From Planococcus citri (lineage: Eukaryota; Arthropoda; Insecta; Hemiptera; Pseudococcidae): DNA of 64,000 nucleotides. The stretch spans positions 48,918,001-48,982,000 of the forward strand of contig NC_088679.1 in assembly GCF_950023065.1 (NCBI RefSeq), in the 5' to 3' direction. The translations under genes were made by a program, and so were the position numbers. This document shows, in pieces, positions 24,282 to 36,640 of the stretch; the stretch's first letter is position 1, and each line of letters starts with the position of its first letter. A model generated the notes under the pieces. The model saw only the letters and a program-made list of their open reading frames with translations. It was not told the DNA's origin and did no database searches.

Positions 24282-27200
24282 TTCTTCGTAATAGCTTTTG
24301 CATCGATATTAAAATAAATTTCCACTTTTTCTACATACCTATACCTACCAATCTATTTATTCATTTTAGTTTCAATATTTTGCATACTTGGGTAGAAAAT
24401 GGTGCTCGTGTAATTGAGACCTTGACATTTTATTCATAGAAAATGACTCGTAGCCTACCTGTTGTATACATGCTTACTTGAAACAAATTCAAGTCAAATG
24501 CGGAAAAAGTTTCAACACAATGATGAGTTAGGTAGCAATGAGTTTTCATCTCTCTTTAGAACAAAAATGTCAATAAAGCTTAACGTTGTTCCTTTTCCCA
24601 GTGATTAGCTACAACTTAAGATGGGGGGGGGGGAGGCCAAGGAGTCCATAAACTCATTAAATGATAGTGGCGATTTTCACATTTTAATACTCCATTCGAG
24701 TGAAAAAAAGTTCTGTTACGAACTTTATTACCAACGGCTATACTGACTTTGCATCATTTTGGAAATTCCATCTTGATCTGTAAGAATTTTATTTTACTTA
24801 CATGCACTTTCTGGATTACTCAATGAGCTGAAGTGATATAGGTACTTACCTTTGTGGAAAAATAGTCGACTCGACATTTGGTGAGCGATCTAATCGAAAG
24901 CGAAGCTAAAACTAAAAAGACAACAATATTTTACAGATAAAAAAGATCATCCATTAATGAGTTGATATGAATGTAACTGTTTGTCTTTGACAAAGTTATA
25001 TAGTTTTCAAATGCTTCTAGGTGAATTTTCAAAACATTCAATTGGGTGAAAATTGTCAATGGCTTTCTTGAAACCGTCGTCGTTTTCCCCGGACTATTTA
25101 ATCGACACGCAGACATCAACAAATTTCGAGTGATTCGAAACATGTTGATGAATTCTGACAATTCGATATAGGGACTTAGGTACCTCAAATTTTCATTGGG
25201 ATGCTCTCAAGAGATTTTTTGATTTTTTTTAGGTACTCAAAATTTGCTAGACCAATTTTTATGGCATTTTGTTCAAAATTTCATGAGAAGAATTCGATTC
25301 ATCTGAAAAAATCTAAATCGGAGACTTGGTTGAACCAAGTTTTGGATTTCATCTTTGAGATTCCTTTCAATTTCATAATTTAAATCACTGGAAAGGTATG
25401 CCGATTTTCTTGAGATGTTAAAAAATAATATATTTCAGTATGTAATTCGATTGGTATGGTAATGTATTATAAATACGCTTTGTGTTACCTAAATCAGTAT
25501 TGGATTGTGTTGATAAGGGAATGAGGTAGGTATGAGAGCAAACTTTCAGGTTTGCTCATCACCCTCTGATAAAAATTAGTAGGTAATCATAATGATATTT
25601 TAAAAACAGATTCAAGCATTTATGGTTTTAATGCGCCTAAATTTTTATAAAAAAAATATCATTTTTTACTGGTCTATATTCCTTGTAAGCAGGTAATTTT
25701 TTAAATCTATAATATAAAATTATTCTTTATGTCTGAGCTTGGATGGAAGGAGATAATTTTCTATATGAACTAACCACGTGCACCGATCATTTTTATTTTT
25801 ATTTTTTTTGTAAAATAAAACGAAATGTATACAGATTTAAACACTCTCTTGCATTACCTATTCTTTATTCTGATGGTAAAGGCAAAGGCCTTAAGGGTGA
25901 ATAATACCTATATCAACAGCGTTGTATTTCTACCGCTAGCGGAATCTTGCGGCGTTGTTATGAACTATCGCATAGAAAATGAAATTCTTGGATGTGTGGC
26001 GTTTTACCTAAATGTAGAACAAATCTATCGCGTACAGCCCTACTATAGATTTTCATAAAACAGCGCTAGTGTGGAGTTTCTCTCTACCCGTGGATAGATT
26101 TTAAAAGATCAATCTGACGTTGATTTTGATCATTTTTTATCATTCATCATTCAGCCATTATTGACAATACCATTAAGTAAGCTTACTTACTTCGTTATTA
26201 TGTCCTTGAGGAAATTCTCGATAAACAAAAATTGCAATAAAATTGTAACTTTCAGGTTATCTACCTAGGTATATTTGCATATTTACTGAATTGATGTGAA
26301 AATTTTCAGTTCTGTTCTGTGCACCAAGTCGGTAGGCGACTATATTAGGCGAGTACCTATATGAGATTCAGAAAAGCAGAATCATTCGATTTACCGTTTC
26401 AATTTCTTCTTTGCTTTTAAAAAGTTGCAAGACGTCCGTAAAATTCGTATTTTCATTTTCATTTTTTTTTCAATGAATGAGCGACGCATTTTTACTTGCA
26501 TTAAAAAACTTTACAATTAAGTTAATTGCACATGAGAATAAAATTTCCATGCTCCTTTTTTATCTCTATCTACTGCCTTAAATATGGAGTATCGTGTTCA
26601 ACTACTTTTTATTTGCCTCCTAGTGTGAATTGTGTGGTAATTTGAGTGATGATATTTCATTCGCATAATACATAGAAGGGAACGATATATAATAAACATA
26701 ATTTATGGTGTAAAATAGAAACACAATTCGATACCTTTTAACTAAAATATATTTACACGAAAGGCTATCGCCTATCGTGATAATATTTATGATCACGAAA
26801 GATTATAAAAATGAACAAATTTTCCAAATCGTATTCTTCTTTTAAAGGAATTAAAAACCAGTTAGTAAATTACTTAACTGTGATAGTTTAATAGTTATAG
26901 AACTAGTTTTCAAAACTACGAGTTTATTCTTATTCATTTAGGTATCAAATGAAATCATAAAAGTATACGCTTTAAAACATCGTGTTTCAAAGTACACCTG
27001 CTTTTGTCGATTATAAAAAAAAGCCTGTGGGTCATTCATTGCCGACAACTTCTCTGTTAAGTAAAGAGACAAAATATGCCTGTTCAACCTGTTCCTATAT
27101 ATAGTGAGCAATCGATTATGCCAACGACCTAATTCAAAAAAGGGTAGAGTTCAATGGAATTATCTTACATGGCTGAAGAATCGTTGAACTGATCCGATGA

Positions 27201-27523
27201 ACGAAGAATCGGCAAGCATTTAAAAATCACTCTTGATCATATAGGCATCTGAACCTATTTTCTAAAAAATACTACATACATACCTGAATATTGAATCGAA
27301 TGAAATGATTTTTTTTTATCTATTAGTACGTATGGTTTTTCGAATTTTATCGGAGATAGGTACTTAATTTTATACTTGAAATAAGTGAACCTATACACAT
27401 TAATCTTATGACAGCCTATTGGTGTTTGATTAGATAGGTACTCAAATAATGTATTTTAAAAATGAATGACCATTGCTTTTAAATGAGCATTATAATTATA
27501 GCCTACCTAATATAACAACTGTA
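24282..27523. other. Stretch without a recognisable gene
   Basis: No gene is supported. There is a G11 run at 24623-24633 and a short hairpin at about 25529-25551 (GAGCAAAC and GTTTGCTC around a 6-base loop). A 77-codon plus-strand frame at 25825-26058 lies in slightly GC-richer sequence (CCGCTAGCGG at 25932) but resembles no family I know. Confidence 0.45.
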
Positions 27524-28435
27524 GGGTAAATGTGCCTAAGTTTGCGCACCTAATTTTTAAACAGTCACTACTTTTTATGAAAAGGAGCTAGAATATTGAA
27601 ATTTGTACAGAAGGTTCTTCAAACATTTGGCTATGATTTGCGCCAGAAATAAAATTTTTAATCGATTTAGTTTTTGATATTTTGACCAAAAACCAAAAAA
27701 AGTCAAGTGCGCAAACTTAGGAATAAGCCTTCCTAAGATTGCGCATTCACCTTCCCAAGATTGTGCATCAGTGAAAAACATAGAAATTCGTCAATATTGT
27801 TTAATTAATGATGAAAGCAAGCAAAATATCTCACAAGAACGTGCATTTGAAACTTCTGAGTGAACCACACTGGAAATGCGCTCATATCTGGTATTTCCAG
27901 CATTACACCCATTTTTCCCTACCTTTTGACAAGGAGTAAACTCGATAGTCGATACACATATAGAAGGTGTCATTTCATTCAAATAAATTGAATTCTCAAT
28001 AAAAATTTCGAAAAGTATCATTATTATTCTAGAAAAGTAGCAAAAAATGAAAATCGCAATCTTAGGCACAGGGGTGTTTTTTTAAAAAATTGAAAAATTG
28101 AAACCTAATTAAAGCAGAAAATACTTTAAATATGTGCTTGTTATAATCCCCAGTCAATGACGAATCTAAAAATAGCTTATTTAGATCTCTACTGCCATTT
28201 CCATAAAAATGGTCGCGTGCGACTTTTATTGGAAAAGTTATAAAAAAATTTGAAAAAAAAGTTTTTCGCTTGTCATTTAGCAACACTTCGTGCTACCATC
28301 ACCAAAAAGCGTCATGTATGGTCATTTTGATTATTCTTTCAAGTAAAGGTGGTATCAATGTTGTAACTCTCACTGGTTCTGAGAAATCGTTACTGCGCAA
28401 TCTTAGGAAGCGCGCAAACTTAGGCACATTTACCC
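27524..28435. mobile_element. 912-bp non-autonomous DNA transposon with seven GCGCAAWCTTAGG motifs
   Basis: The inverted repeats start GGGTAAATGTGCCTAAGTTT and are perfect over about 24 bp; both ends are flanked by TA (27522-27523 and 28436-28437), consistent with a Tc1/mariner-type site. The subterminal motif CCTAAG(T/A)TTGCGCA recurs seven times in both orientations, at about 27535, 27707, 27731, 27754, 28055, 28394 and 28411. The interior holds short frames with no transposase motifs. The organisation closely parallels the 1.1-kb element at 19.2 kb although the motif itself is different. Confidence 0.82.
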
Positions 28436-28728
28436 TATCTAATTAACACAGCTATACCTTAAATTGAGATTTCATGATTTTTATAAACTTTTTGTAAGAA
28501 ATAGATATTTCTATTAGTCCAGACTATTACTTGAAAGCTATCAATATTCAATATTCAACATTAATTGAACTCCTGTAGGTAATAAGGCAAATAGGTACCC
28601 ATCAATTATTGCAGGGTGTACAAAAATTTCGAGTACCCCAAAGGTTCAGAAACAATTTGATATTCCTATCTACCTAAACTTAAATGATTGAGTTGCTGTT
28701 TTGATTAAATTTTATTAAGTAGGTATAG

Positions 28729-28884
28729 TTTTTTTTACACGGATTTTGGCAGGTTTTCGAGAATCTGGATGTTGACAGATTTAGAATCCACTAGAATCTG
28801 CTAGGGTTGGAATTAAAAAGTGTTTTAAAAAGAGATTCAAAAAACGTCCAAAACTCAGATTTTCGAAAATCCTCGTAAAAAAAC
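28729..28884. repeat. Short inverted-repeat element, copy 1 (ACACGGATTTTGGCAG family)
   Basis: The left end reads TTTTTTTTACACGGATTTTG and continues GCAGGTTTTCGAGAATCT; the right end, reversed, reads GTTTTTTTTACGAGGATTTT. The inner part GACAGATTTAGAATCCAC is shared with the element at 48927-49183, which establishes a dispersed family. No clear target-site duplication was found. It is a small non-autonomous element or foldback. Confidence 0.65.
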
Positions 28885-29219
28885 ATACTTATTATTAGAT
28901 AATTTAAAAAGATACCTACCTACTAAGTGTTGAACTTCAACAAAATTTAATTCAGTATGAAAAATAACATCGCTACACTGCACCTACCTTCGAAAAATGA
29001 AAACTTGCAGTCCGTAATTTGTTCTGTTATGTGCAAAAAATCTACCACTTTCTGGAGCGACAACGCTATCTATAAAAATATGCAGGAGATATTTCATTCC
29101 AATTTTATGCGAAGAACAGCGATATCAAGCAACTATCAAGACTGCAAAATTAATAATTTCGAAACAAGTGCGATAGAGTGCGCAACATCCTATTTTCGAT
29201 TTTAGTGCTATATACAAAA
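28885..29219. other. Noncoding stretch upstream of the plus-strand domain
   Basis: This contains an 82-codon plus-strand frame (28957-29205) with no recognisable features. It may hold upstream regulatory sequence for the candidate first exon that follows. Confidence 0.3.
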
Positions 29220-29516
29220 ATTCAGGCAAAAGCTGAAGCTAAACGCTCGATCGTTCTTCTTCGTTTTACTTCATTTTATTTCGACTGGTGTCCTTAATAA
29301 GCTGATAAGTGCGTTGCGTTCTGTGTTGTACATCGTGTATGTTAATACGTTGCTCCCAACCGCCATGTTAATCTTTCAAATGTTTTATCCCACGTGTTAA
29401 TTTTTTTTGTCAAGTTTCATGGTTTGCTCAACTCATCAAATGTACGAATAATGTTGCAAAGTGCTTAATGAAACTCAGTCTTTCGCTGCTTGAGATCTTT
29501 CTGAGAACCACGTTCG
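29220..29516 (+). other. Candidate plus-strand first exon ending in a GTAAGT donor
   Basis: The segment has more CpG and less TACCTA vocabulary than the DNA to its left, and ends CACGTTCG|GTAAGT, a good donor at 29517. An ATG at 29468 opens a frame reading MKLSLSLLEIFLRTTF up to the donor (splice phase 1), which would suit the start of a signal peptide. The transcription start is not defined; I placed the left border where the composition changes. The sequence beyond the donor is T- and G-rich like a plus-strand intron. It could be a chance donor in noncoding DNA. Confidence 0.3.
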
Positions 29517-31340
29517 GTAAGTTTCTGTTTCTGTTTCATTACTCAAATGATGTATTATGTAAAGTTATGTTTTTTGGCAGCGCTATAAATATCAGTGTTC
29601 TGGCTATTCTCAACATCTCGACTACTCAGGTGGTTAATTTCATTGATAGATGACTACTAATGGTTTTACTCGTGCTATTGCTATTTGCTATTACGTTAGA
29701 TAATGGAATTGTTATGTCTTGGTTTAATAGCTTCTGTTGATGTCTACTGTTTCCATTTAGCTACTGCATTTTTGTCATTTCGTAGTGGATTATGGATTCG
29801 TTGTATTAATTTCTTGCTGTAATGATATGCAAGTTATAATGTTCATTTTTGGTATCAACGTGGTAGAATGATGAAAGAGAATGAATGAATTGATTGAACT
29901 TTACCAAGTTTGATATCTTTTGGTGCTGAACATGCTGATTATTGGTGCCGGTGATGTACTTTACTTATGAAGTAGGTATCTATGTGCCTACCCATCATCT
30001 TACCTACCTTTTTTTAGATCATCTAATGGGAACTTTGGATTAAGGTGAAATAGGCTCTTTCGTCGTTTTCAATTTGGAGTAATTTGTACATACGTACTCA
30101 AGTATCTGCCTGGAGGTCTGAATGTAATGTGTAATGAATCAACTTCTATTTCGAGTGTATGTTTTTCTGAAACAGTGTAGGTATTCGTTTTCATGGATGA
30201 CTGACTTTCCAAACATGTGCATTTACTACACCCAACGCTCTGCTAGTGAGTAGCACCCAACTCATTAATAACTATACACGTTCCTTCGAAATGTGTTTCT
30301 GTCTGAAATCCGAAATTAACGTTCTGTAGTAACGTACCATCGTCGAAGATTACGAGGCCCACGAAAAATCCACTGAATCCGAATCAAGTCCTGAAATTTT
30401 TAATTAAAATTTACGATCGAAACGTTACTCTCACGGCGAAATGATTTAACGCTTTAATTATTGTCATTGTTCATTTTAGACGCACGCTGTACTTATGCGT
30501 TGTTTGATTTTAACGGGTACCTGCAAATTTCGAAACATTCATTTTATATTCGTTTGGTTCGGTTTATACGATGAATTTTATTCACCTCTCTGGTCTGATG
30601 TATGCGTGATAAACGCGAATGAAGCAACAGTTGGTTTTCCCGCAAAATTCTTCCTTAATTGTATTACAGTATTAGTCGTAATTACGTTCGAGTTAATATT
30701 ATTTCGCAGCCAAGCTAACCGTTCGATATGGCAGCACTGCTGCAGTAACCATTATAAAAATGGGCGTTTCTTTTGCTCACTTGTTACCCGCATGTAAGAG
30801 AGGAATAGAACTGGTAAGGTGTTTCGCCGAACTTTGGTGGGGTTGATTTTATTCTTTAGGGGTAAACTCGTGAGGAGAATGAAAAGCTGAACCCAGGCTT
30901 ATCACTTTACACGAGTTAAGTTAACCGCTTTTCCAACTATTGCCTATTGTCGTGGAAATACTTGCGATTTTAGTGATAGTGTGAGTTTTTTGGTTTTTTT
31001 GTTTTACATGTAATGTGTGAGTACAGCTTAATTGACGAACGTTGCGTCGAATTTATTCGCTAATATTTTTGCTTAAACAAATGATGTGTCGATGTATCCT
31101 TCATTACGGATTGGGTAACAACTATCAATAGGTACTCGTACTCTCATGTGTGAGAATGGAAGGTTGTTCTAGATGGAGTAATGGGCGAGGTAAGCTTTCA
31201 AAGATTTTTGTTTTATTGTATTTCTGTTTGTTATCAGTTCATTAACTTCTTTATAGCAGAACTGCTGAAATTAAGGATGTAAGGCTGAGCTCACTCAATT
31301 GACTGAGAAAAGAATTCATCATCTTATACGTCCTGGTGAG
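29517..31340 (+). other. Intron-like sequence, no gene recognised
   Basis: The plus strand is visibly enriched in T over A and G over C (for example 29701-29760), as in introns of plus-strand genes. Short frames up to 100 codons (30495-30797) show no family features. Confidence 0.35.
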
Positions 31341-31618
31341 TAGAGCTGTACAACAACCGGAATTCGAAAACTCGGATCTTTAGCATCCGAGTTTCCGAAT
31401 ATCCGGTTGTCAACCGGATTCCAGGAATCCTTTGTTTTTTTTACTGTTTCTGTGACTTTTTTTTGGATTTCGAATCTCTGCGTTGGAAAAGTCACAGAAA
31501 CAGTAAAAAAAAACAATGGATTCGGCGAATCCGGGTGTCATCCGGTTAATCGGTTAAAGCAGTAACCGGATGGCATATTCCGATTTCATTCCGATTATCC
31601 GGTTGTTGTACAGCACTA
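31341..31618. mobile_element. 278-bp hAT-type palindromic MITE
   Basis: The ends are TAGAGCTGTACAACAACCGG and the reverse complement of TAGTGCTGTACAACAACCGG, one mismatch in 20. An exact 8-bp target-site duplication CTGGTGAG flanks it (31333-31340 and 31619-31626), and the TIR start (C/T)AGNGCTGT is typical of hAT elements. Inside, AACCGG/CCGGTT occurs six times, and a nearly perfect inner hairpin is formed by about 31430-31460 and 31487-31517 (ACTGTTTCTGTGACTTTT and its complement). There is no coding capacity for a transposase. Confidence 0.92.
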
Positions 31619-31626
31619 CTGGTGAG

Positions 31627-34239
31627 GTACTACGTATTACCCACTGATTAGTGTGGTGTAATTGAGAATTAAGAAAGTGAACTTTACTCGAGGAATTTGG
31701 TTAGAGTTTCCCTGGGGACATGAATGCAGCTTCCTTCGGTTACTAATTTCCTTTTTGGTTTCAACTTTCAGTAAGTGTGTATAACTAGGAAATTGTAGTA
31801 ATAATGAATTGGTCCATGTTACTGCGATGAACATTTTAAATGAAGGTTGAAACTTGAAAATTGAAATAAGCAACTTTGAAGCCTGTTCTCGTCTCTGTAA
31901 ATAAGTAACCCCCTCCCCGCTCCTCCTTCTGTTATCAATCGTAGTGAAGTACTGTCTATCTAGTATCTAGTTCCAGGTTCCCCATCATTGCAAAAACTAT
32001 TATTTAGATAAAAATTTGCAATCAAGTACTTTTCAGTGCACGGAAACAAAGTCGATCCACCGTCCTTGAAATTTTATCTTATCAACAGCTACGTATTATT
32101 TTGGCAAGGGATACATTTTATCTTACATCCCCAGAACCATCCTCACTTGTAAGTTGTAAATGACTGTTTGCCACTGTCTAATGAATTTTAAGAATCACGG
32201 TTTCTGTTTCTTTATTCTTCAAGTGCTTGCTATTCTAACGTTGTAATCTATACAACTATCTATACCTATAGTTGAAAACCCATTCTTCATGATTTTCACT
32301 ATCTATCTCCATGGTTATCTTTTCAACTGTGTACATTTTCAAAAAGAAATTTGAAGTTTGATTTCAAATATTTGTATTTTTAAATGAGAAGATAATGACG
32401 GTGCAAAGAAGCCTCTTCTGTAACTGGCAGTACTTTTTTCTGTTCAAAACGATTTATATGTATTTCGTAAAATAATGTTGATTTTCACTAAACAAGTACG
32501 TGATTCCGCGTAATTGAACCGTCGCGTCGCCGCGTCAACGGAAATTATGCGATATGGACTGAAACAGCGAAGTAAATGCCGGATGCAATGTTAGAGATTT
32601 ATCAGTATTCTATGAAACATTGATGAGATTCTCTTATCAGCGTTGTAACGTTTTAATTTTTTCCGTTAGAATTAATATCACCACCCGGAAATGACTATAT
32701 TATTTGAAATAATTTCATTTAATCATCTGCGCAGCAAATTTAGTTCAAATTTGAGGATTTTGTTAGAATAGATAATTTAATCGATGTAGAGTTTGTCACT
32801 TGTGTTTTTTTTTTTGGTGAGATTTACATTTTACAGTGTGCTCAGCCCCCTCCCTCACACTAAATTTTTGTTTAAAATGTTGAAAAGTGACATGGAATAG
32901 GAGTTTACAATTTACATGAAACGAACTCAAGTCTTCGTCACGGTGACTCAGGGAGTCAGAGTGAGTGTGAGAACATATCAGAGTGTTACAAAATTAAGTA
33001 TTTTTTTCTGTTTTGATTTCTCGATGGATGTTAATTTATTTAGTATAATGATTTAAGTTCATGAATATTGAGTGAATTTCAAGACAAACATTTGACAATC
33101 CTATGAGATTTAATTCTAAATTATTTTTTCAAATTTCGATGATTTATGGTTGAGTATTGATGGTTATTGACTTGTTGGCTGCAGTCCATGATTGTTTGCT
33201 TCGAGTGTTAATGCAAGCATTGATTTTTAAATGAAAAACTAATCAGAATCAACTGAACTATCGCGATGCAGTACCTATTTCATTTCTGCATGTCATTATT
33301 CTTCATTTGAAATAACGAAAGTGTTCAAGGACGTACATGGTTTATTGACCCAAGTCGTCTCGTGTTTTTCCAGAAAATCAGTAGAAGCTATTAAAATTCA
33401 TTATTTTTGCTGTCATTGTTTCAGTAGATGGGTAAGAGTGATAATGGGAGCATTTCTTTTGTGAGGAAATGAAGTATTGTTAGGAGGCATGTGATCAAAA
33501 TTAAATTGTATCATTTTTAAAATGGCAGTCTTGCGGTGAAGGGATGAGGTGGTACGAACTGTAAAATGGTATCAAAAAACCTGTAGTATATTGTACGACA
33601 CTGTGAACAAGTGAAAAATTTGAAGGAAAAAAAGGTACTTAGGCCAGTAGCTATCACTTAGCATTTAGCAGAGACTCAAGGCCAAAGCCAAACTAATGAA
33701 GTTGTATTTTGTAGGATTCTATTTTGGAAATTTTTTTTGTTTTTAATTTCAACTTTTTAATGGGAATAAGGAATAACAAACCAGTACATATTTGCATGGT
33801 AGAAATGTTACAATATTGTTGAAAAAAAATTATTCATTTTCCTTAAATTTTTGGTATTATCATAAAGAAATGATAAACTACGATCTGCTAATATAAAAAA
33901 AGTTGTCTTCATCTGTTATGTCGTAAATGCTTATAATATTGAATTAAGAAAGAAAGTTGGGAATTATTTTATTTTTGATGGAACTCTTTTTATAATTATA
34001 TTGTATAATAAAAGACACTTTTTTGATACCTGGTGCAGAATCACGTGTGTGTGTACAGTTTTGTGTAAAATTTTGTTCACCCTGTCACGGTAACAGCTCG
34101 AAATTTAATAAATTCCTGCATTTTTTACACTTGCACATCAAGAGAAACCTCAAAAATAAGAAACAAAAAGTGAGAAAGTTCTTTTAAAAAAATATGTTCT
34201 TTCTCGCGAGTGAATTTAGCAAAGGGCGGGAAAAAATCT
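31627..34239 (+). other. Intron-like or upstream sequence, no gene recognised
   Basis: It is AT-rich with T>A and G>C on the plus strand in the lines sampled. Nothing else stands out apart from homopolymer runs. No coding or RNA gene is supported. Confidence 0.35.
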
Positions 34240-34642
34240 CATCCTATGCATCGTACGACGTGGCGCGCACCTTGTTCAATCTGATTTCCCCTCTTTTGAT
34301 CTCGTCGTCGTCGTCTTGACGTTGCGGCGGCAACTTTCTCCCCTCCAAGACGCTGACTTAGACGGAAAAGTGACGTCTTTCGGTGACGTTCGCTTTTCTT
34401 CGGCTTTCTTCGGGTATAGTGGTTTCGAGACGTGGCTTGTTTTCTGCGGTCTGTTACATTCCACCGTTCGGTATGCTTTTTCCCGCCGAACAGTTTCATT
34501 CTTTTTTTGCGGGCCAGTCGTCGCGAATGATGAAGTTTTCGTGCACCTTACATTACACCGTGTTCTGTTCTTGCCCTTGCTCGGCTAAATATGATTTGAT
34601 TTACCGGCTTTTTTCTAGTACTAGTGTCACTCTGTTTCTTTG
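34240..34642 (+). promoter_or_regulatory. CpG-rich promoter and first-exon candidate with TGACGT cluster
   Basis: This is the most GC- and CpG-rich segment of the window. It contains a (TCG)n run at about 34302-34316, three TGACGT sites (34317, 34371, 34384; the half site of cAMP-response-element/CREB-ATF binding) and ends TTTG|GTAAGTG, an excellent splice donor at 34643. It reads well as a core promoter plus 5'-untranslated first exon of a plus-strand gene. Open frames on both strands overlap here (86-90 codons), including arginine-rich minus-strand frames that are probably by-products of the CGT/CGA-rich composition. A frame starting MKFSCTLHYTVFCSC runs to the donor, so coding use is possible but not supported. 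Confidence 0.5.
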
Positions 34643-35150
34643 GTAAGTGTTCCTTTTTAGTATAATATTTTGTATTATGTATTTTTTTGTTTTGTTCTTG
34701 TTCTTTACATATTTGTGGTCGCGATCCGAGTAAATTGTGATTTATTTTTCGAAGTTTTGTTGTTGACTGTAAATCGTTGTTGGTTTCCGAGATTTCTGAA
34801 AGGAGACGGACAATCGCTCGTGTGGTCGTAACGATTTCAGTATGTTGATTTACACGATACGATTTTTTTTTCAACGGTGTGGTTCGGCCTCAGTATGGAA
34901 ATTTATGTATTAGTTACGATAAGGAAATGATTTCCGATGTAAAAAAAAAATCAAAGTCACGCGTGAATTTCAAAGTATTGTGCTTCGGTCATTGCGTTCG
35001 TTCATTTGATTGCTGCCGTGTATGGCTGGTTCGTTTTTATAAATAAATTTTTCTCAAATCGACTCAAGTTAGTACTCGAGCTTCGAATCGAAAATATTTT
35101 CAAACTCATGCTCTAATTACGCGAAAGCTTTTCCGTAGCTGTAATTTCAG
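34643..35150 (+). other. Putative first intron
   Basis: This starts with the GTAAGT donor and ends with GCTGTAATTTCAG at 35150, a usable acceptor. The plus strand is T-rich with long T runs, as expected of an intron. It is inferred from splice signals only. Confidence 0.3.
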
Positions 35151-35191
35151 CATGGCTTTTGCAGATGGCAGCACGAGTTGTTCATGTAATG
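35151..35191 (+). CDS. Candidate micro-exon with start codon
   Basis: Two acceptors are nested here: TGTAATTTCAG ending at 35150 and GGCTTTTGCAG ending at 35164. Both lead into a short segment ending AATG|GTAAGA at 35191. From the first acceptor the segment is 41 nt and starts C-ATG, reading MAFADGSTSCSCN plus one base. From the second it is 27 nt beginning directly with ATG, reading MAARVVHVM in phase 0. A third acceptor, ATTTTTTCAG, ends at 35380, so 35192-35380 could be a 189-nt intron. Either frame then closes soon after (phase 0 reads AMCQLLHCDYPNYCAEI then stop). I do not recognise the product. The close spacing of good splice sites downstream of the CpG-rich segment is the reason for the call. 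Confidence 0.27.
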
Positions 35192-35380
35192 GTAAGATTT
35201 TATTTTTATACGTGTTCTAAAGTTATGTCGGCAATATTTTATTTTAAATACGGTTCGAAATACTCTTCTTGGTCATTTTTTCCTACCGTAATCGTATATT
35301 TTTATCGGAAGTGGCCTCAGGTTGGGTTTTTAAAAAGTTCCCCAAAAAAACGTGGTTGCCTTATTATTGAATTTTTTCAG

Positions 35381-35434
35381 GCTATGTGCCAACTTTTACA
35401 CTGCGATTATCCAAATTATTGTGCTGAAATTTAA
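35381..35434 (+). CDS. Candidate short terminal exon
   Basis: The segment follows the acceptor ATTTTTTCAG at 35371-35380. In phase 0 it reads AMCQLLHCDYPNYCAEI and a stop at 35432-35434; in the other frame compatible with the upstream micro-exon it is open for 15 further codons and also stops. No polyadenylation signal or family match supports it, so it may be an alternative short 3' end or chance. Confidence 0.15.
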   Translation, partial: AMCQLLHCDYPNYCAEI

Positions 35435-36640
35435 CAACGTATCAGTTATTGAAAATTTTTCTTCGTAATTTTCCACGCTTATTATGCCTCGTTGGTCAAT
35501 TTTATTTCGCTTTTTTTTTACCGAAATGAAGTTTGAATTAGCCTGAAATGAAAGTCCATATTACGGAGCCATTTTTCACGAATTCACGAGTTGGTGTGAA
35601 TTTATCCATTGTAAAGAAAAATGCTTATCAGAAATGTTGATAAAGTAATCATAGGAGGTGATAAATTATCTCAAACTACGTTCTGTAAAATTAGTACGAG
35701 GCTATTTTACAATACTCGTTTTGAGAATTTTTGTCTCGACTCATCGTCGCTCTCTCGCTCATAGTGGTATTTTTTCCATAATAATACCTTGTCTACAATG
35801 TTCATTCGTCTGTCTCCGTGTTGTCGTGCTATCTTTCATCGCTGGGTAATCAAACATGTACCATTGTGCTATTCTAAACTCGTGTCAATTCTATTTGTAG
35901 TTGAAAGAGATAAAAATAAGATAGAGTGAAAAAAGACTCTCTGAACGTGGTTGTGTACTATTTCTCCACTTGTAGGTATCTTTAGCGAACCTTTGAACGA
36001 GGAAGAGTGTCAAGGACTTTTATTTATTTAGTGGAGAGTTAGACCCTCGCATAAAAGATTGTGTTTCACCTCGTTTCTTGTAAATTAAACCGAGAAAAGA
36101 GCCTTTTTCAGAGATGTAGAATTTCTTGCTACAGGAAACGTAACGTTAAAAGTGTACTCTTTGGAAATCATCATCTGTGATTTTTTTAGCGTGATTTTGA
36201 CTGCGAAGAAGGATAAGGAGTAGGTAATGGATATTAATTTTGGCATTTAGAGTCAATTTTACAAAAAACTGTTCTATTTCGTAGATTATTCTACGTTTAA
36301 AATTGCATTCACGTGCCCACGTGGTGGTAAATCTGTTCTTTATCGTGATCTTGTAAACTTGTTCGAAACGTTGAAATGTTTATAACGTAGAATTAACCAG
36401 AATACCTGCACTAGACTCCCATCCGACCCTACATAAACCTTTCGATGAAGTCATATTGTATTATATATTACGTAAAATTTCTTCTTTTCTTTGTTAGCTC
36501 GAAAAGCGCATTTCACACTCGAGCTGTTTATCGTTGCAATTATTATTGTATTAGGCATTTCAATCTAATAAATCCGATCCGATCATTCATATTGCCATCT
36601 ATTATCGTTAATAAATCGACGTTTAATTTGCCTCTTTGTT
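35435..36640 (+). other. Intron-like sequence, no gene recognised
   Basis: T-rich plus strand with scattered CpG. Frames of 63-91 codons have no recognisable features. Confidence 0.3.

Noticed and set aside
34239..34499. Arginine/lysine-rich minus-strand frame in the CpG-rich segment
   Set aside because: The basic residues come from CGT/CGA-rich promoter DNA, overlapping frames exist on the other strand, and the splice donor favours plus-strand transcription.
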